Assembly (NCBI RefSeq): GCF_004014855.1
Contig: NZ_CP034930.1
Span: forward strand, 620,001-684,000
DNA: 64,000 nucleotides
Source: Apibacter raozihei
GTDB lineage: Bacteria > Bacteroidota > Bacteroidia > Flavobacteriales > Weeksellaceae
Reading direction: 5' to 3'
The notes below the pieces were generated by a model. That model did no database searches and was not told the origin of the DNA. It saw nothing but the letters and a program-made list of their open reading frames with translations. Shown here piece after piece: positions 9,663 through 19,658 of the stretch (the stretch's first letter is position 1; every line of letters starts with the position of its first letter). Position numbers and translations under genes: made by a program.

Positions 9663-10430
9663 TTAATCTTGCTGCTTGTTCAAGCGCAAATAAAGCTCTC
9701 TTAATCCTTTAATTGTATGAAAACGGTCGTAGATATCAATTTTTGTAGTCAGAGGAGCAAAGAGATGACCTATTCCACCAGTTGCAACTACATAAGTCTC
9801 TTCCCCTAGCTCCTTATTGATTCTATCAATTAATCCTTCAACCATACTTAAAAAACCAAATACTATACCGCTTTGCATACATTCTTCTGTCGTTTTTCCT
9901 AAAACTCTTTTAGGAGTTCTCATTTCTACATCGGACAATTGGGCAGTTGCTCCTATTAAGGAGTTTAAAGATGTAACAACTCCTGCAGCAATAATAACTC
10001 CCTTAATTTCCCCATTCTTATCCACACAAGTCAACGTTAAAGCAGTTCCAAAATCTACTATGATTTTATTACCGCAATATTTTTTATGTGCATAATAAGC
10101 GTTTGCATATAAATCTGTTCCCATTTGAGGTGATGCTGAAGTTAACTCGGTATCAGTATTCCTGCTAACTAAAATAGTTTTTACTCCATGCAGCCGGGCT
10201 AATGATTTTCTAACCGGATATGTTAAATGCGGTACTACCGAACCTACTGCTATTTCTTCTATATCAGCAGGATTGATTCCATAGTTTCGATAAGTCATTT
10301 TAAATTGCGAGAACAATTCATCTTCTGTTTTATACGGTTTGGTATTCATAACCCATGAATTTACACATTCATCGTCTTTAAAAATTCCCAGTCGTATATT
10401 ACTATTACCTATATTTACAACTAAAAGCAT
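9663..10430 (-). CDS. coaX: Type III pantothenate kinase
   Basis: A 255-residue protein. Signature regions of the ASKHA-fold CoaX family are present: NIGNSNIRLG at the N-terminus (phosphate-binding Asp replaced by Asn in the usual D-x-G-N-S position), MGTDLYANAYYAH, the catalytic-site IIVDFGTALT near residue 125, and VVATGGIGHL near the C-terminus. It phosphorylates pantothenate, the first step of coenzyme A synthesis. The first-strand aspartate of most family members reads Asn here (VNIGNSN), which is seen in part of the Bacteroidota family as far as I recall. The M1 peptidase gene lies 6 nt upstream on the same strand. Confidence 0.9.
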   Translation of the reverse strand: MLLVVNIGNSNIRLGIFKDDECVNSWVMNTKPYKTEDELFSQFKMTYRNYGINPADIEEIAVGSVVPHLTYPVRKSLARLHGVKTILVSRNTDTELTSASPQMGTDLYANAYYAHKKYCGNKIIVDFGTALTLTCVDKNGEIKGVIIAAGVVTSLNSLIGATAQLSDVEMRTPKRVLGKTTEECMQSGIVFGFLSMVEGLIDRINKELGEETYVVATGGIGHLFAPLTTKIDIYDRFHTIKGLRELYLRLNKQQD

Positions 10431-10436
10431 AGTGCA

Positions 10437-12284
10437 TTATTTATTTTTATAAATGTTATTGGTGATATTACTGTCCGCAAGTCGTTGCGTTGAATCAATT
10501 TCTATAGTTTTAATATTATTAAGTTTTACTGGCAATTCAAATGAATAAGTTTTTTGTGTCCATTTCCAATAAGGGAGTTGAACCTGAGGAATATCAAATT
10601 CCTGATCTTTGGCATCATGCATCATATTCAGAGGAATAGTATATATTTTTTGTGAGCCATCTGCACAAGTTACATATATATCTACAGGCATAGGAAATTC
10701 TCCCATATTTTCAAGAGTTACTACTGTATTCCCTGCATTTTCCGAAACTTCTTTAATACTGTAATCTATTTTACGAGTAGTTGTTGTCATATAATTCCAG
10801 TACCACTTTAAATCCATTCCGGATATTTTTTGAGCAATATGAATAAAATCTCTATCCGTTGGATGTTTAAATTTCCAAGTATCAAAATAGGTTTTCATTA
10901 TTTTATGAAAATTTTGTTTTCCTACAATGTATTCTAATTGAACTAGAAATATTTCACCTTTCAGATAAGCAGCTACGGAATATCCGTTATTAGTCTTAAA
11001 ATGATCTGCAAACAACCCCATAGGCTCCTCAACTCTGTTATTAATATAGCCTATATATCCTGTAAGTGTTTTTATGTGATCGTTGGGGGTATTATTAACA
11101 GAATCCGGAAATATTTTTGCCATAGCTAAACTTTCTGCATAAGAGGTAAATCCTTCATCCATCCAGGCTCTCATACTTTCGTTGGTAGCTAAAATCTGTT
11201 GAAACCACGAATGTGATCCTTCATGAAACATGAGTCCGGCCAAACCTTCCAACGATTTAGCATTTCCTAAGATCATGGAACACATTCCGTATTCCATACC
11301 ACCATCTCCTCCCTGAATAAATGAATAGGTAGGATAAGGATATGGTCCAAAATTTTCTTTCATAATTTGATAATATTGAGGAATTATAGCTTTGGTTTGT
11401 TCCCAATATTTCGTTTTTTCAGATTTCTGGTATACTAAATAAACTAATGGCCCCTCAGGTACCTGAACAGTTTCTACGGTATAGTCAGGATCGGCGGCCC
11501 AAGCAAAATCATGAATATTCTCAGCTTTAAAATGCCATAGGCTTTTATTGTTTTTTACTATTGGTTTTGACTGAACGCTATAACCTTTTACTTCCTGTGG
11601 ATTTAGTAAAACTCCTCCAGCTCCCAAAATATATTTACTATCAATAGTAACAGATACATCAAAGTTACCAAATACTCCCTGAAACTCTCGGGCTATATAA
11701 TCGAAAGTATGCCATCCTTCATAATCATATTCCGCAACTTTAGGATACCATTGTGTCATTGTTAAATCAATACCTTCAGGGTTGTTTCTTCCGGCTCTTC
11801 GAATCATCATAGGTACCTGCGCCTCCCAGTTCATAGTAAAAGTAGTTGCTTGATGAGGTAAAATAGGTTTTGCCAACTGAACTTTCATCACTGTTCCTTC
11901 AACCGTGAATTTTAATTCTACTCCTTCCTGCTTCAGCGAATTAATTTTTTGATACCCTATTTCATTAGGCTTTAAAATTGATATGCGGGATACACCTTCC
12001 TTCGTTATCATTCTGCCATCTGAACTTTTCCCTAATTCCTGAAGCTTTTGATCCATCATTGAATTAGGCTGGAATGCATTCCAATATAAATGAAAATAAA
12101 AAACACTTAAGGTATCCGGAGAATTATTAGTATATGTTATTGTCTGGTTTCCTGAGTATTGATAGTCTTTTACATTGACATCTATATCCATTTTATAATC
12201 AACATGCTGCTGATAATACTGCTGCATCTGAGATTGTATAACAAAGATCATTAACAGACAACCGATAGTAAATATTTTTTTCAT
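10437..12284 (-). CDS. M1 family metallopeptidase (secreted)
   Basis: A 615-residue protein with a signal peptide (MKKIFTIGCLLMIFVIQS). The gluzincin motif HEGSH is near residue 354, and the third zinc ligand glutamate sits 18 residues later in WMDEGFTSYAES. The upstream GGMEYG segment corresponds to the GxMEN exopeptidase motif of M1 enzymes, with Tyr-Gly in place of Asn, so aminopeptidase specificity may differ. The N-terminal half is a beta-rich saddle domain (YSGNQTITYTNNSP). It is probably a periplasmic or exported aminopeptidase. It ends 6 nt before coaX and may share a transcript with it. Confidence 0.88.
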   Translation of the reverse strand: MKKIFTIGCLLMIFVIQSQMQQYYQQHVDYKMDIDVNVKDYQYSGNQTITYTNNSPDTLSVFYFHLYWNAFQPNSMMDQKLQELGKSSDGRMITKEGVSRISILKPNEIGYQKINSLKQEGVELKFTVEGTVMKVQLAKPILPHQATTFTMNWEAQVPMMIRRAGRNNPEGIDLTMTQWYPKVAEYDYEGWHTFDYIAREFQGVFGNFDVSVTIDSKYILGAGGVLLNPQEVKGYSVQSKPIVKNNKSLWHFKAENIHDFAWAADPDYTVETVQVPEGPLVYLVYQKSEKTKYWEQTKAIIPQYYQIMKENFGPYPYPTYSFIQGGDGGMEYGMCSMILGNAKSLEGLAGLMFHEGSHSWFQQILATNESMRAWMDEGFTSYAESLAMAKIFPDSVNNTPNDHIKTLTGYIGYINNRVEEPMGLFADHFKTNNGYSVAAYLKGEIFLVQLEYIVGKQNFHKIMKTYFDTWKFKHPTDRDFIHIAQKISGMDLKWYWNYMTTTTRKIDYSIKEVSENAGNTVVTLENMGEFPMPVDIYVTCADGSQKIYTIPLNMMHDAKDQEFDIPQVQLPYWKWTQKTYSFELPVKLNNIKTIEIDSTQRLADSNITNNIYKNK

Positions 12285-12593
12285 TAATTATTACAATTGG
12301 TAAATTGGTTTTTATTTTATTTAGTTACCTACTATTTTAAATATAATATTAAGAATATTCTATTTATTAATTTAAAACTAAATTAAGATTAAAGATACAT
12401 ATTGTTTACTATTTTGACGAATGAATTTTTTAAAAGTTAATTCATCAGACATATATAAGGCATCAAGTGTTTAAAATAAACTTTTAATTTATATATTATT
12501 TTTTAAACAATTCTTTTACCGGAAGTAAAATAATGATAACTGGACAGATCTATGCACAGAGTTTTTTATTTAAAATAAAAGATAAGATCAAAC

Positions 12594-12618
12594 AAGGTCG
12601 GCTTATATAGCCGACCTT
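12594..12618 (-). terminator. Terminator of the TonB receptor gene
   Basis: AAGGTCGGCT and AGCCGACCTT pair around a TATAT loop, 38 nt downstream of the TonB receptor stop. This is one of the most GC-rich stems in the window. The rest of the 371-nt gap 12285-12655 is AT-rich upstream sequence of the M1 peptidase, with no gene or clear operator. Confidence 0.7.
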
Positions 12619-12655
12619 TAGTGTTTATATTTAAATCAAATTATTATTTATATTT

Positions 12656-15127
12656 TTACTGCATCACATCTTCAAAATCTGAGCCGTTTTCCTGCTGACT
12701 TTTATTCCTTTTTTCATTTTTTGATTTCTCTTTGCTGAAGCGGTAGGTAAACGAAATGGTAAACTGTCTGGGTCTCCATCTCATATCTGCATATTTATAA
12801 AAATCTTCTCCAAAAGTTTCTGTTTCTCTTTTCCTTGATTGAAATACATCTTGTACATTAAATAATAATGTACCCTGACCTTTAAATATATCTTTACTTA
12901 TTCCCAAATTCATTCCGTACATTTCTTTATTTTTACTTTGTCCGGATTTTACCGGCCCCATATAATTTCCTTGCATTTGAAAATTAAAATTTTCCGGAAG
13001 CTTCAGATTTATGGTAAGACGTGTTCTCCATGTAAAACCATTTTTATCCAGATTTTCAATCACTGTTGTATTTTCTCCTGAAACCGGATCTATTTTATTG
13101 TATACATGATTTCCAAAACTTTCGTACTGATATAAATTTACATCTCCAAAAATTTTCCACCATTTATATGGACTTAAGGTATAGGATAATTCTCCTCCAT
13201 ATCTGTTTTCGTGTCCTATGTTGATGGGCATGGTATTTAGATTTCCAAACTGATCTGAACTGGTGACACTTTGAAAAGGATCCTGAGTTCTTTGATAATA
13301 AACTGAAGGAGTAATACCCCAGCTTCTTTGCTGTAAATTATAGCCCAATTCAAAGGAATTTGTATAAGAAGGATTTAAATCCGGATTACCCTGACGGGTA
13401 TTTCGGTCATTTGATATATTTTTATACGGATTAAGCATTCGGCTGTTAGGTCTATTTATTCTTCTGCTATAACTTATCTGAAGCTGACTTTTTTCTGTAA
13501 GGTCATAGTTTAGGTGCAGGGTTGGAAATAAATCTGTATAATTTTTAGTTACTGATGAGTTATCTTTAAATGATAGTACTTTAATATATGAAGTTTCTTC
13601 TCTTAAACCCGCCAAAAATGAAAAATCCCCCCAGTGGTTGCCATATTGCAGATATGCAGATAAAACATTTTCTTCATAATTTGTGTTATCTGTATATTCC
13701 GGATTTTCAATCCAGACATTACTGGTTGTATTTAATTCGTTAAGTACAAAATTTGTTTTAATTTTTGAATAATCAGCTCTTACTCCTGCTTCAAACTGAG
13801 AACCTTCTTTAATTGGAAGCACATAATCTGACTTAAGCATAAATCGGGTCTGTGTATTATCATTTGTATTCTTTCCAAGTATTTTATCATAGATTCGTGA
13901 ATCAGAATTATCCTGACTATAATTAAATGTACCATCTAAAGTTAATGTATTCCCTTTTTTAGCAAAATTATGGGTATAGTTTAAATTTCCGTCAATTCCG
14001 TATTCGTTTCTTTTTTGTCTTTCAGTTCTTTCTGAAAAAGTTTCAGACCAAGTCGGTAATAAATATTTGTTATCGTAATTAGTTACATTTAAATAATTAC
14101 TGGTACTGTACTTATATCCTACGGAAGTTGATAAGGAGTTGTTCTGATCCCAATTTATATTTACACCGGTGGTTGCATTTATTGATGTTCTTTCTCTTTC
14201 TCTATCCGAATTTTGAAATGAATATTCGTTTAAGTTTCCTTCTGAATCATATCCTTCATAATAATTTTTAACGGTACCTTCATTTTTTCCGTATCTAAAA
14301 CCTACGTTAGTAAACCAATTCCATTTTTCTTTACCGTATCCCAGATTAATGTTGGTACCGTAAAGCTGAGGTGAACCTGCTATTGTCTGGATATTTCCTG
14401 TCAGTCCTCTTTTTCTGTTTTTTTTAGTAATGATATTTATAATACCTGCAGTACCTGATGCTTCATATCTTGCTGATGCATTTGTAACTACTTCAATCCT
14501 GTCAACCATATCTGCTGAAATAGATTTAAGAGCCTCTGCTGTATCATTAATACCTAGCATAGCAGAGGGCTTACCGTCTATCAGTATTTTAACATTATCA
14601 TTACCTCTCAGACTAACAGTACCATCAACATCCACACTTACAGAGGGTACATTTTGCATAACATCTGAAAGTGTACCTGTTTTTGCGGTTAAATCTTGCG
14701 AAACATCATAAACTTTTTTATCTAATTCAACTTTATAAATAGGACGACTACCCTCAACAACAACCCCTTCGAGAACCTGCTCTTTATTTATAGGTTTCAA
14801 TAATATTTCTCCTATTGAGGTATTATCTTTTGTAATTGTTTTTTGTCCGTAAAATGCTTCGAAACCAGCCTGCTCTACCATAATTTCAAATTCTCCTGGG
14901 AATGCATCCAAATTAAAAATACCTTCAGCATTTGCTAATCCTCCAAATACTTTTGTTTCGTCTGATGAATCAATTAAGGTAATACTTGCGTAAGGTACCG
15001 GTTGATGATCGGATGTAAATACTGTTCCTGAAACTTTAATTGTTTGGGAAAATAATTGTATGGATAGTAATGCGGTACTTAAAAAAGTAATAAAAATTTT
15101 TGCTGACATAGTTGATTTGATAAACAT
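12656..15127 (-). CDS. TonB-dependent outer-membrane receptor (OMP beta-barrel family)
   Basis: An 823-residue protein. It has a signal peptide (a second Met at 15109 begins MSAKIFITF and may be the true start), a carboxypeptidase-regulatory-like beta-sandwich (about 30-110, SGTVFTSDHQPVPYAS), a plug domain (about 130-240, with LSDVMQNVPSVSVD and VSLRGNDNVKILIDG) and a C-terminal beta-barrel with many aromatic-rich strands up to FTISFTYRF. The final ~25 residues are charged and lie beyond the last strand, which is unusual but seen in this family. No SusD partner is adjacent, so substrate is more likely a metal chelate or peptide than a glycan. Substrate is not determinable here. Confidence 0.9.
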   Translation of the reverse strand: MFIKSTMSAKIFITFLSTALLSIQLFSQTIKVSGTVFTSDHQPVPYASITLIDSSDETKVFGGLANAEGIFNLDAFPGEFEIMVEQAGFEAFYGQKTITKDNTSIGEILLKPINKEQVLEGVVVEGSRPIYKVELDKKVYDVSQDLTAKTGTLSDVMQNVPSVSVDVDGTVSLRGNDNVKILIDGKPSAMLGINDTAEALKSISADMVDRIEVVTNASARYEASGTAGIINIITKKNRKRGLTGNIQTIAGSPQLYGTNINLGYGKEKWNWFTNVGFRYGKNEGTVKNYYEGYDSEGNLNEYSFQNSDRERERTSINATTGVNINWDQNNSLSTSVGYKYSTSNYLNVTNYDNKYLLPTWSETFSERTERQKRNEYGIDGNLNYTHNFAKKGNTLTLDGTFNYSQDNSDSRIYDKILGKNTNDNTQTRFMLKSDYVLPIKEGSQFEAGVRADYSKIKTNFVLNELNTTSNVWIENPEYTDNTNYEENVLSAYLQYGNHWGDFSFLAGLREETSYIKVLSFKDNSSVTKNYTDLFPTLHLNYDLTEKSQLQISYSRRINRPNSRMLNPYKNISNDRNTRQGNPDLNPSYTNSFELGYNLQQRSWGITPSVYYQRTQDPFQSVTSSDQFGNLNTMPINIGHENRYGGELSYTLSPYKWWKIFGDVNLYQYESFGNHVYNKIDPVSGENTTVIENLDKNGFTWRTRLTINLKLPENFNFQMQGNYMGPVKSGQSKNKEMYGMNLGISKDIFKGQGTLLFNVQDVFQSRKRETETFGEDFYKYADMRWRPRQFTISFTYRFSKEKSKNEKRNKSQQENGSDFEDVMQ

Positions 15128-15223
15128 GGATAATTTATGGTATACTCAGTGGTAGACAACTAAAAAATAAAAAGGTTTAATACCGGAGTTTTAATTTATC
15201 TGTGTTTATCTGATATGATAAAT

Positions 15224-15904
15224 CTATTGACGTTTTCTCATGGGATTATTTTTCTCAATAAATTCTATAGGATTTTCAGATTCTTTTTTAAATATACTTT
15301 GAGAAAATAATACCACTCCAAAGACTATAAGTGCAATACCTACAATTTTTTTTATTTTATAGACAAGCTGATCTGTTAATTTATTTTGAAATTTACTAGC
15401 TAAGAAGATTTTTAACATATCTACGGTAATCATAGTAATAAGCAATATAATTATATAAATATAAAAATCAGAATGCCTGGGGTACTGAGTCGCTATAATC
15501 ATAATTGCTGTAATCCAAAACATAATCACTCCTATGTTAACTAAATTGAGAAGAAAGCCATTCATAAAGGTCTTTACATAATTAGTAGTAGCAATATTTA
15601 CCCCACCTCTAAGGTGTAAATTTCCTCTAGACATAATACTATATAAACCGTAAACAAATATTACAAATCCAGCTATCATAAATATGGAAGGGTGTGCTTC
15701 GATGTAATTTTTAAGTCCTTTACTCCCCTGATGGGCTATGATAATGCATAAAATATCTGCGGATATAATGCCTGCTTCCAGAGCTATTGCCGGTTTAACT
15801 CCTTTAGTCAGACTAGTTTCTATCAATAAAAAAAATACTGGTCCGATTAAAATAAGACTTAGCAATACCCCTACTAAAACGGCAGATGTTATAAGAGAGA
15901 TCAT
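15224..15904 (-). CDS. LysE/RhtB-type transporter
   Basis: A 226-residue protein with six hydrophobic segments. The N-terminal SLILIGPVFFLLIETSLTKG is the LysE-family signature region (Gly-Pro-x-x-x-x-x-x-x-x-x-x-x-Gly), and AGIISADILCI follows as expected. Members export amino acids such as lysine, threonine or homoserine. The substrate cannot be told. The C-terminal tail is short and charged. It lies alone between the TonB receptor and the lipoprotein peptidase. Confidence 0.8.
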   Translation of the reverse strand: MISLITSAVLVGVLLSLILIGPVFFLLIETSLTKGVKPAIALEAGIISADILCIIIAHQGSKGLKNYIEAHPSIFMIAGFVIFVYGLYSIMSRGNLHLRGGVNIATTNYVKTFMNGFLLNLVNIGVIMFWITAIMIIATQYPRHSDFYIYIIILLITMITVDMLKIFLASKFQNKLTDQLVYKIKKIVGIALIVFGVVLFSQSIFKKESENPIEFIEKNNPMRKRQ

Positions 15905-15977
15905 TCAGTTATTTTAAATAAGTTTGCAATTTACGTTTTTTTGACTAATTTATTAAACGTGAAAAGAAGAGTGTTTC

Positions 15978-16721
15978 TTATGCTTCCTTTAGTAAATATT
16001 TAATCCAAAGGGTTTCCATCTCTTTTTCACTAATCTGATATACTTTTTGAAAATTCTTTTTCTTCCAAAAAATCAAAAATTTGTCCCAACCATATTGAGA
16101 TATTAAATATTTAGCAATACATCCCGATTGTGGATAAATAATTTGTGAATTAAAGCTTTGAAACCTTTTTTTATTTAAGTCATGAAAAGGAATCAATTTA
16201 TTTTCTTTATATAATTGAATACATTGTTTTTCAAGCGACTTACCATTCCAGTGATTATCTGAATATACTGCGATGCCTTCCATGATCCATGTTTTACTAT
16301 TCCCCCACTTTTGATACGTTAGCAAATGAACTACTTCATGAGATTGTCCTAACAAAAAATAACTTTCAATAATGGTGTTGCTTCTTGCATATGAAATTCC
16401 TGTATGAGACATAGTAGTCAAGCGAAAAAACTCCTCCGCATCATCTACTATAAAGAAATAAACGGGAATTTGTATATCGCTGATTCCTGTCACTTTTTTA
16501 GCTTGATGTATACCTTTACTAATTTTTTCTTCAACAATTTTCAAATTCTTATCAGCTCTTGAGCCTGCTTGATAATAGGCAATATATTCTTTTGTCTGGA
16601 AAGCTTTCCAGACGAAATTTTCATGATTCAAATAATGATGGTTTTTTGTTCCTGTACTTATAACAGTGGAACAGCTTATACATACCATGTTTAAAATTAA
16701 AAAACAAGTAAACCTAATCAT
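15978..16721 (-). CDS. Lipoprotein with a gluzincin-type peptidase domain (putative)
   Basis: A 247-residue protein with a short hydrophobic leader ending in a cysteine (VCISCST, Cys17), so it is probably a lipoprotein. A zinc-peptidase pattern HEVVH appears near residue 128, followed after about 16 residues by Glu in WIMEGIAVYSD, which fits a peptidase-MA-like (gluzincin) fold. About 100 residues C-terminal are helical. I cannot name the substrate. The gene is downstream of PBP1A and separated from it by a terminator, so it is probably transcribed separately. Confidence 0.65.
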   Translation of the reverse strand: MIRFTCFLILNMVCISCSTVISTGTKNHHYLNHENFVWKAFQTKEYIAYYQAGSRADKNLKIVEEKISKGIHQAKKVTGISDIQIPVYFFIVDDAEEFFRLTTMSHTGISYARSNTIIESYFLLGQSHEVVHLLTYQKWGNSKTWIMEGIAVYSDNHWNGKSLEKQCIQLYKENKLIPFHDLNKKRFQSFNSQIIYPQSGCIAKYLISQYGWDKFLIFWKKKNFQKVYQISEKEMETLWIKYLLKEA

Positions 16722-16740
16722 TGTTTAGCTACCAAAAAAA

Positions 16741-16764
16741 ACTGGAAAGTAAATACTTTCCAGT
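16741..16764 (-). terminator. Terminator of the PBP1A gene
   Basis: ACTGGAAAGT and ACTTTCCAGT pair around a 4-nt loop just past the PBP1A stop. On the - strand it is followed by a run of T (16733-16740 on +), as in a classical intrinsic terminator. Confidence 0.8.
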
Positions 16765-16770
16765 GTTATA

Positions 16771-19173
16771 TTATTTATCAAAATTTACAGAATCTTTCTT
16801 TTTCAACTTGGTATTTACAGTTTCAGGTACTGCTGGAGTTGGTACGTTATCTACTTCTTCCTGAATATCATAGTATCGCTGCCCCGAGTATCCCCCATCA
16901 TAATCTCCGTAGGATGCCAGGTCATCACAGCTAAAATTATTACCAATACTTTCCGGTTTTTCAAATTTATCTTCCTGACTAATAGCAAGTTTTTTATCTG
17001 CATAAACTTTTTGCATAAAATACCCCCATATCGGTAAGGCCATACTCGATCCTTGCCCTATAGAAGTTGAAGCAAAGTGAGCATATCTATCTTCCCAACC
17101 TACCCATACTCCGGTAGCCAGTTTAGGAGCTATACCAATAAACCAACCATCAGCATTTTTATTGGTCGTACCTGTTTTACCGGCTATTTCAGCTTTAATA
17201 CCCATTCCTCTAACTCTACGTCCTGTACCTATATCAACAACTCCCTTCATCAAATCTATCATAGTATAGGCATAGATTTCATTCATCACTTCTCTGATTT
17301 GAGGCTCATATTCTTTTATAACCTTTCCATTATTATCTTCAATTCTCCAAATCATTTCAGGTTTAGTGTAGTTTCCATAATTTGCAAAGGTACTATATGC
17401 TCCTACCATTTCATATATTGTTAAATCAGCAGAACCTAAAGCTATGGTATTGTTTCTAGGAATAGGACTTTCCACTCCTAAATCCTTAGCCATTTGTATA
17501 ACGGCATCAGCTCCTGTAGCATCAATAAGTCTAGCGGTAACAGCATTTTTTGAAAAAGCTAATGCCGACTTAAGAGTCATCATTGCCCCATTTCCGTATA
17601 CCGTCCAGTTTCCTTTGGTATAGGTAGCATTGGATACCTGGGTACAAGGTGTATAGTTAATATTTTTAATCGCTGTTGCATAAACAAAAGGTTTAAATGT
17701 AGATCCTACCTGACGTCTTGCTTGTTTTACATGGTCATACTGAAAATGTTTCCAATTAACACCTCCCACCCATGCTTTTATATTCCCTGTATGAGGTTCC
17801 ATTGCCATCAATCCTGCCTGTACTATATGCTTGTGATATCTGATAGAGTCCCAAGGTGACATAATAGTATCTTTATCGCCTTTCCATGTAAAAATCTGTA
17901 ACTCGATTGGTTTTTTAAACTCTTCAATAATTTGCTCATCTGTTAAATTCCTGTTTTTCAAAAATTTATACCTCTGAGTTCGTTTCATTGCCGAAACCAT
18001 AATACTGTTATACACTTCGGCTATTGGTTTATCGCGCTGATCAGCATAAGTATAAAACGGAGCATACTTTCTACCTTTTTGTTCTTTAAAAAAAATATTT
18101 TGAAGGTATCTTACATGTTTTTCAATAGCTTCTTCTGCATATTTTTGCATTCTGGAATCTAAGGTAACATATATTTTTAGTCCATCTTTATACAAATTAT
18201 AGCTTTTTCCTGTTTGCTTTTCATAATCACTCAAAATAGCTCTGACTTCTCGTTTTAATGCGTACTTAAAATAAGCGGAATAACCTTCCCCGATTTCTTT
18301 AACCGGACGATAGTCTATCTTTACCTGTGTTTCTTTGATTGAATCGAAGTCTGCCTGAGAAATGTATTTTTGTTCTTTCATCAAAGATAAAACTACATTT
18401 CTTCTCTTTTTTGCATTTTCCGGATTAATCTTAGGATTGTTAACTACGGGATTTTCCAGCATGGCAACTAACGTTGCTGATTCGGATAATGATAAATCTT
18501 TTACGTCTTTATTGAAATATACCCTTGAGGCTGTGGCCACTCCGTTTGCATTATAAAGAAAATCGAACTTATTTAAATAAAGGGTTATAATTTCATCCTT
18601 AGTATACAGCCTTTCGAGCTGAACTGCTATAATAATCTCTTTTATCTTTTGAAAAGCCCTTCCTATTTTATTTGAAGATACACCGTTATAAGAGGGTTTA
18701 CCATCTTCATCTTCCCGCTGGGTAAAAAGAAGTTTTGCTAATTGTTGGGTAATGGTACTTCCTCCTCCTCTGGTACCTCGATATACTATAGCTCGAAAAA
18801 GTGCTTTTTTATCTACTCCTGAGTGATAGGGAAATCGTTCATCTTCCTTTGCCATTAAAGCATAAACCATCGTTTGAGGTAAATCCTGGAATTCTACAGG
18901 TATCCTTTTTTCTTTTTCAAATTTTTGAATTACTACTCCATCTGAAGATATTATTTCTGATGCGACATAGATATCCGGATTTTCAAGTTCTCTTACATTG
19001 GGCATTTCTCCAAAAACACCGTAGATGGTAAGAACAAATAGTAAAACCAGAGCTAATAATCCACAGAAAAAAAGTCCCCAAAACCATAAAAGGAATTTTT
19101 TAATAAACTTTTTTCTGGAATTTAATTGTTTAACTCCTTTATTTGAATTATTCGTTTTATTTGTTGATTCCAT
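16771..19173 (-). CDS. Bifunctional penicillin-binding protein 1A (glycosyltransferase/transpeptidase)
   Basis: An 800-residue class A PBP. Order: short cytoplasmic basic segment, transmembrane helix (about 25-55), glycosyltransferase GT51 domain with KEDERFPYHSGVD (catalytic Glu near 110) and GGSTITQQLAK, a linker, and a transpeptidase domain with the nucleophile motif STFK near residue 491, SKN in LAFSKNAVTARL, and KTGTTNKNADGWFIG near 667. It polymerises glycan strands and cross-links peptides in the periplasm. All catalytic motifs are intact. The tail after the transpeptidase is low complexity and rich in Asp, Tyr and Gly. gldH and ricT precede it on the same strand. Confidence 0.95.
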   Translation of the reverse strand: MESTNKTNNSNKGVKQLNSRKKFIKKFLLWFWGLFFCGLLALVLLFVLTIYGVFGEMPNVRELENPDIYVASEIISSDGVVIQKFEKEKRIPVEFQDLPQTMVYALMAKEDERFPYHSGVDKKALFRAIVYRGTRGGGSTITQQLAKLLFTQREDEDGKPSYNGVSSNKIGRAFQKIKEIIIAVQLERLYTKDEIITLYLNKFDFLYNANGVATASRVYFNKDVKDLSLSESATLVAMLENPVVNNPKINPENAKKRRNVVLSLMKEQKYISQADFDSIKETQVKIDYRPVKEIGEGYSAYFKYALKREVRAILSDYEKQTGKSYNLYKDGLKIYVTLDSRMQKYAEEAIEKHVRYLQNIFFKEQKGRKYAPFYTYADQRDKPIAEVYNSIMVSAMKRTQRYKFLKNRNLTDEQIIEEFKKPIELQIFTWKGDKDTIMSPWDSIRYHKHIVQAGLMAMEPHTGNIKAWVGGVNWKHFQYDHVKQARRQVGSTFKPFVYATAIKNINYTPCTQVSNATYTKGNWTVYGNGAMMTLKSALAFSKNAVTARLIDATGADAVIQMAKDLGVESPIPRNNTIALGSADLTIYEMVGAYSTFANYGNYTKPEMIWRIEDNNGKVIKEYEPQIREVMNEIYAYTMIDLMKGVVDIGTGRRVRGMGIKAEIAGKTGTTNKNADGWFIGIAPKLATGVWVGWEDRYAHFASTSIGQGSSMALPIWGYFMQKVYADKKLAISQEDKFEKPESIGNNFSCDDLASYGDYDGGYSGQRYYDIQEEVDNVPTPAVPETVNTKLKKKDSVNFDK

Positions 19174-19196
19174 AATTTATAATATGGTAAATATTC

Positions 19197-19649
19197 TTAT
19201 TCAATGTTTACTCCCAGGTCTTCTATTCCTTTCAATGTATCTTTCCTCATTGCCTGAACTATTAAGAGTTTATACTCTCCTTTATTTTTAAATTCTAAAC
19301 CTTTTTTATATTCTAAATAAATTTCTTTTACAGTTCCTACACCTGTTCCTTTCCATTTCCCTGTATTATCCGCCAGTTCGTATTTTAATGTATCTACACG
19401 CAATACTGTGTTACCTTGTTTTAGTTTTAAAAATAAATACAAATTACTAAACGGATAGTCATTATTATTTCTTACAACCAAATTTATATTCTTTTTTTCA
19501 TCGGGCTTCTTAATAGTAAAATCAAACTGAAGTGTATCATTTTTATTCCATGAATTATTAATATGAACCATTTCCGAATATTCGTATCTATGATTGCATT
19601 GAATAAAAAGTAAGGCGAAAAAAAATGTTATAACTAATGTCCGCATCAA
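19197..19649 (-). CDS. gldH: Gliding motility lipoprotein GldH
   Basis: A 150-residue protein with a lipoprotein leader ending LLFIQCNHRYEYS (acylated Cys near residue 18). Length, lipobox and the segments FDFTIKKPDE, NNDYPFSNLYLFLKL and GTVKEIYLEYKKGLEF fit GldH of Bacteroidota. Its position between a PSP1/RicT gene and PBP1A is the usual conserved arrangement. GldH is needed for gliding and the type IX secretion pathway in Flavobacterium johnsoniae. Other gld genes are not in the window, so motility itself cannot be inferred. Confidence 0.88.
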   Translation of the reverse strand: MMRTLVITFFFALLFIQCNHRYEYSEMVHINNSWNKNDTLQFDFTIKKPDEKKNINLVVRNNNDYPFSNLYLFLKLKQGNTVLRVDTLKYELADNTGKWKGTGVGTVKEIYLEYKKGLEFKNKGEYKLLIVQAMRKDTLKGIEDLGVNIE

Positions 19650-19658
19650 ATTAATATT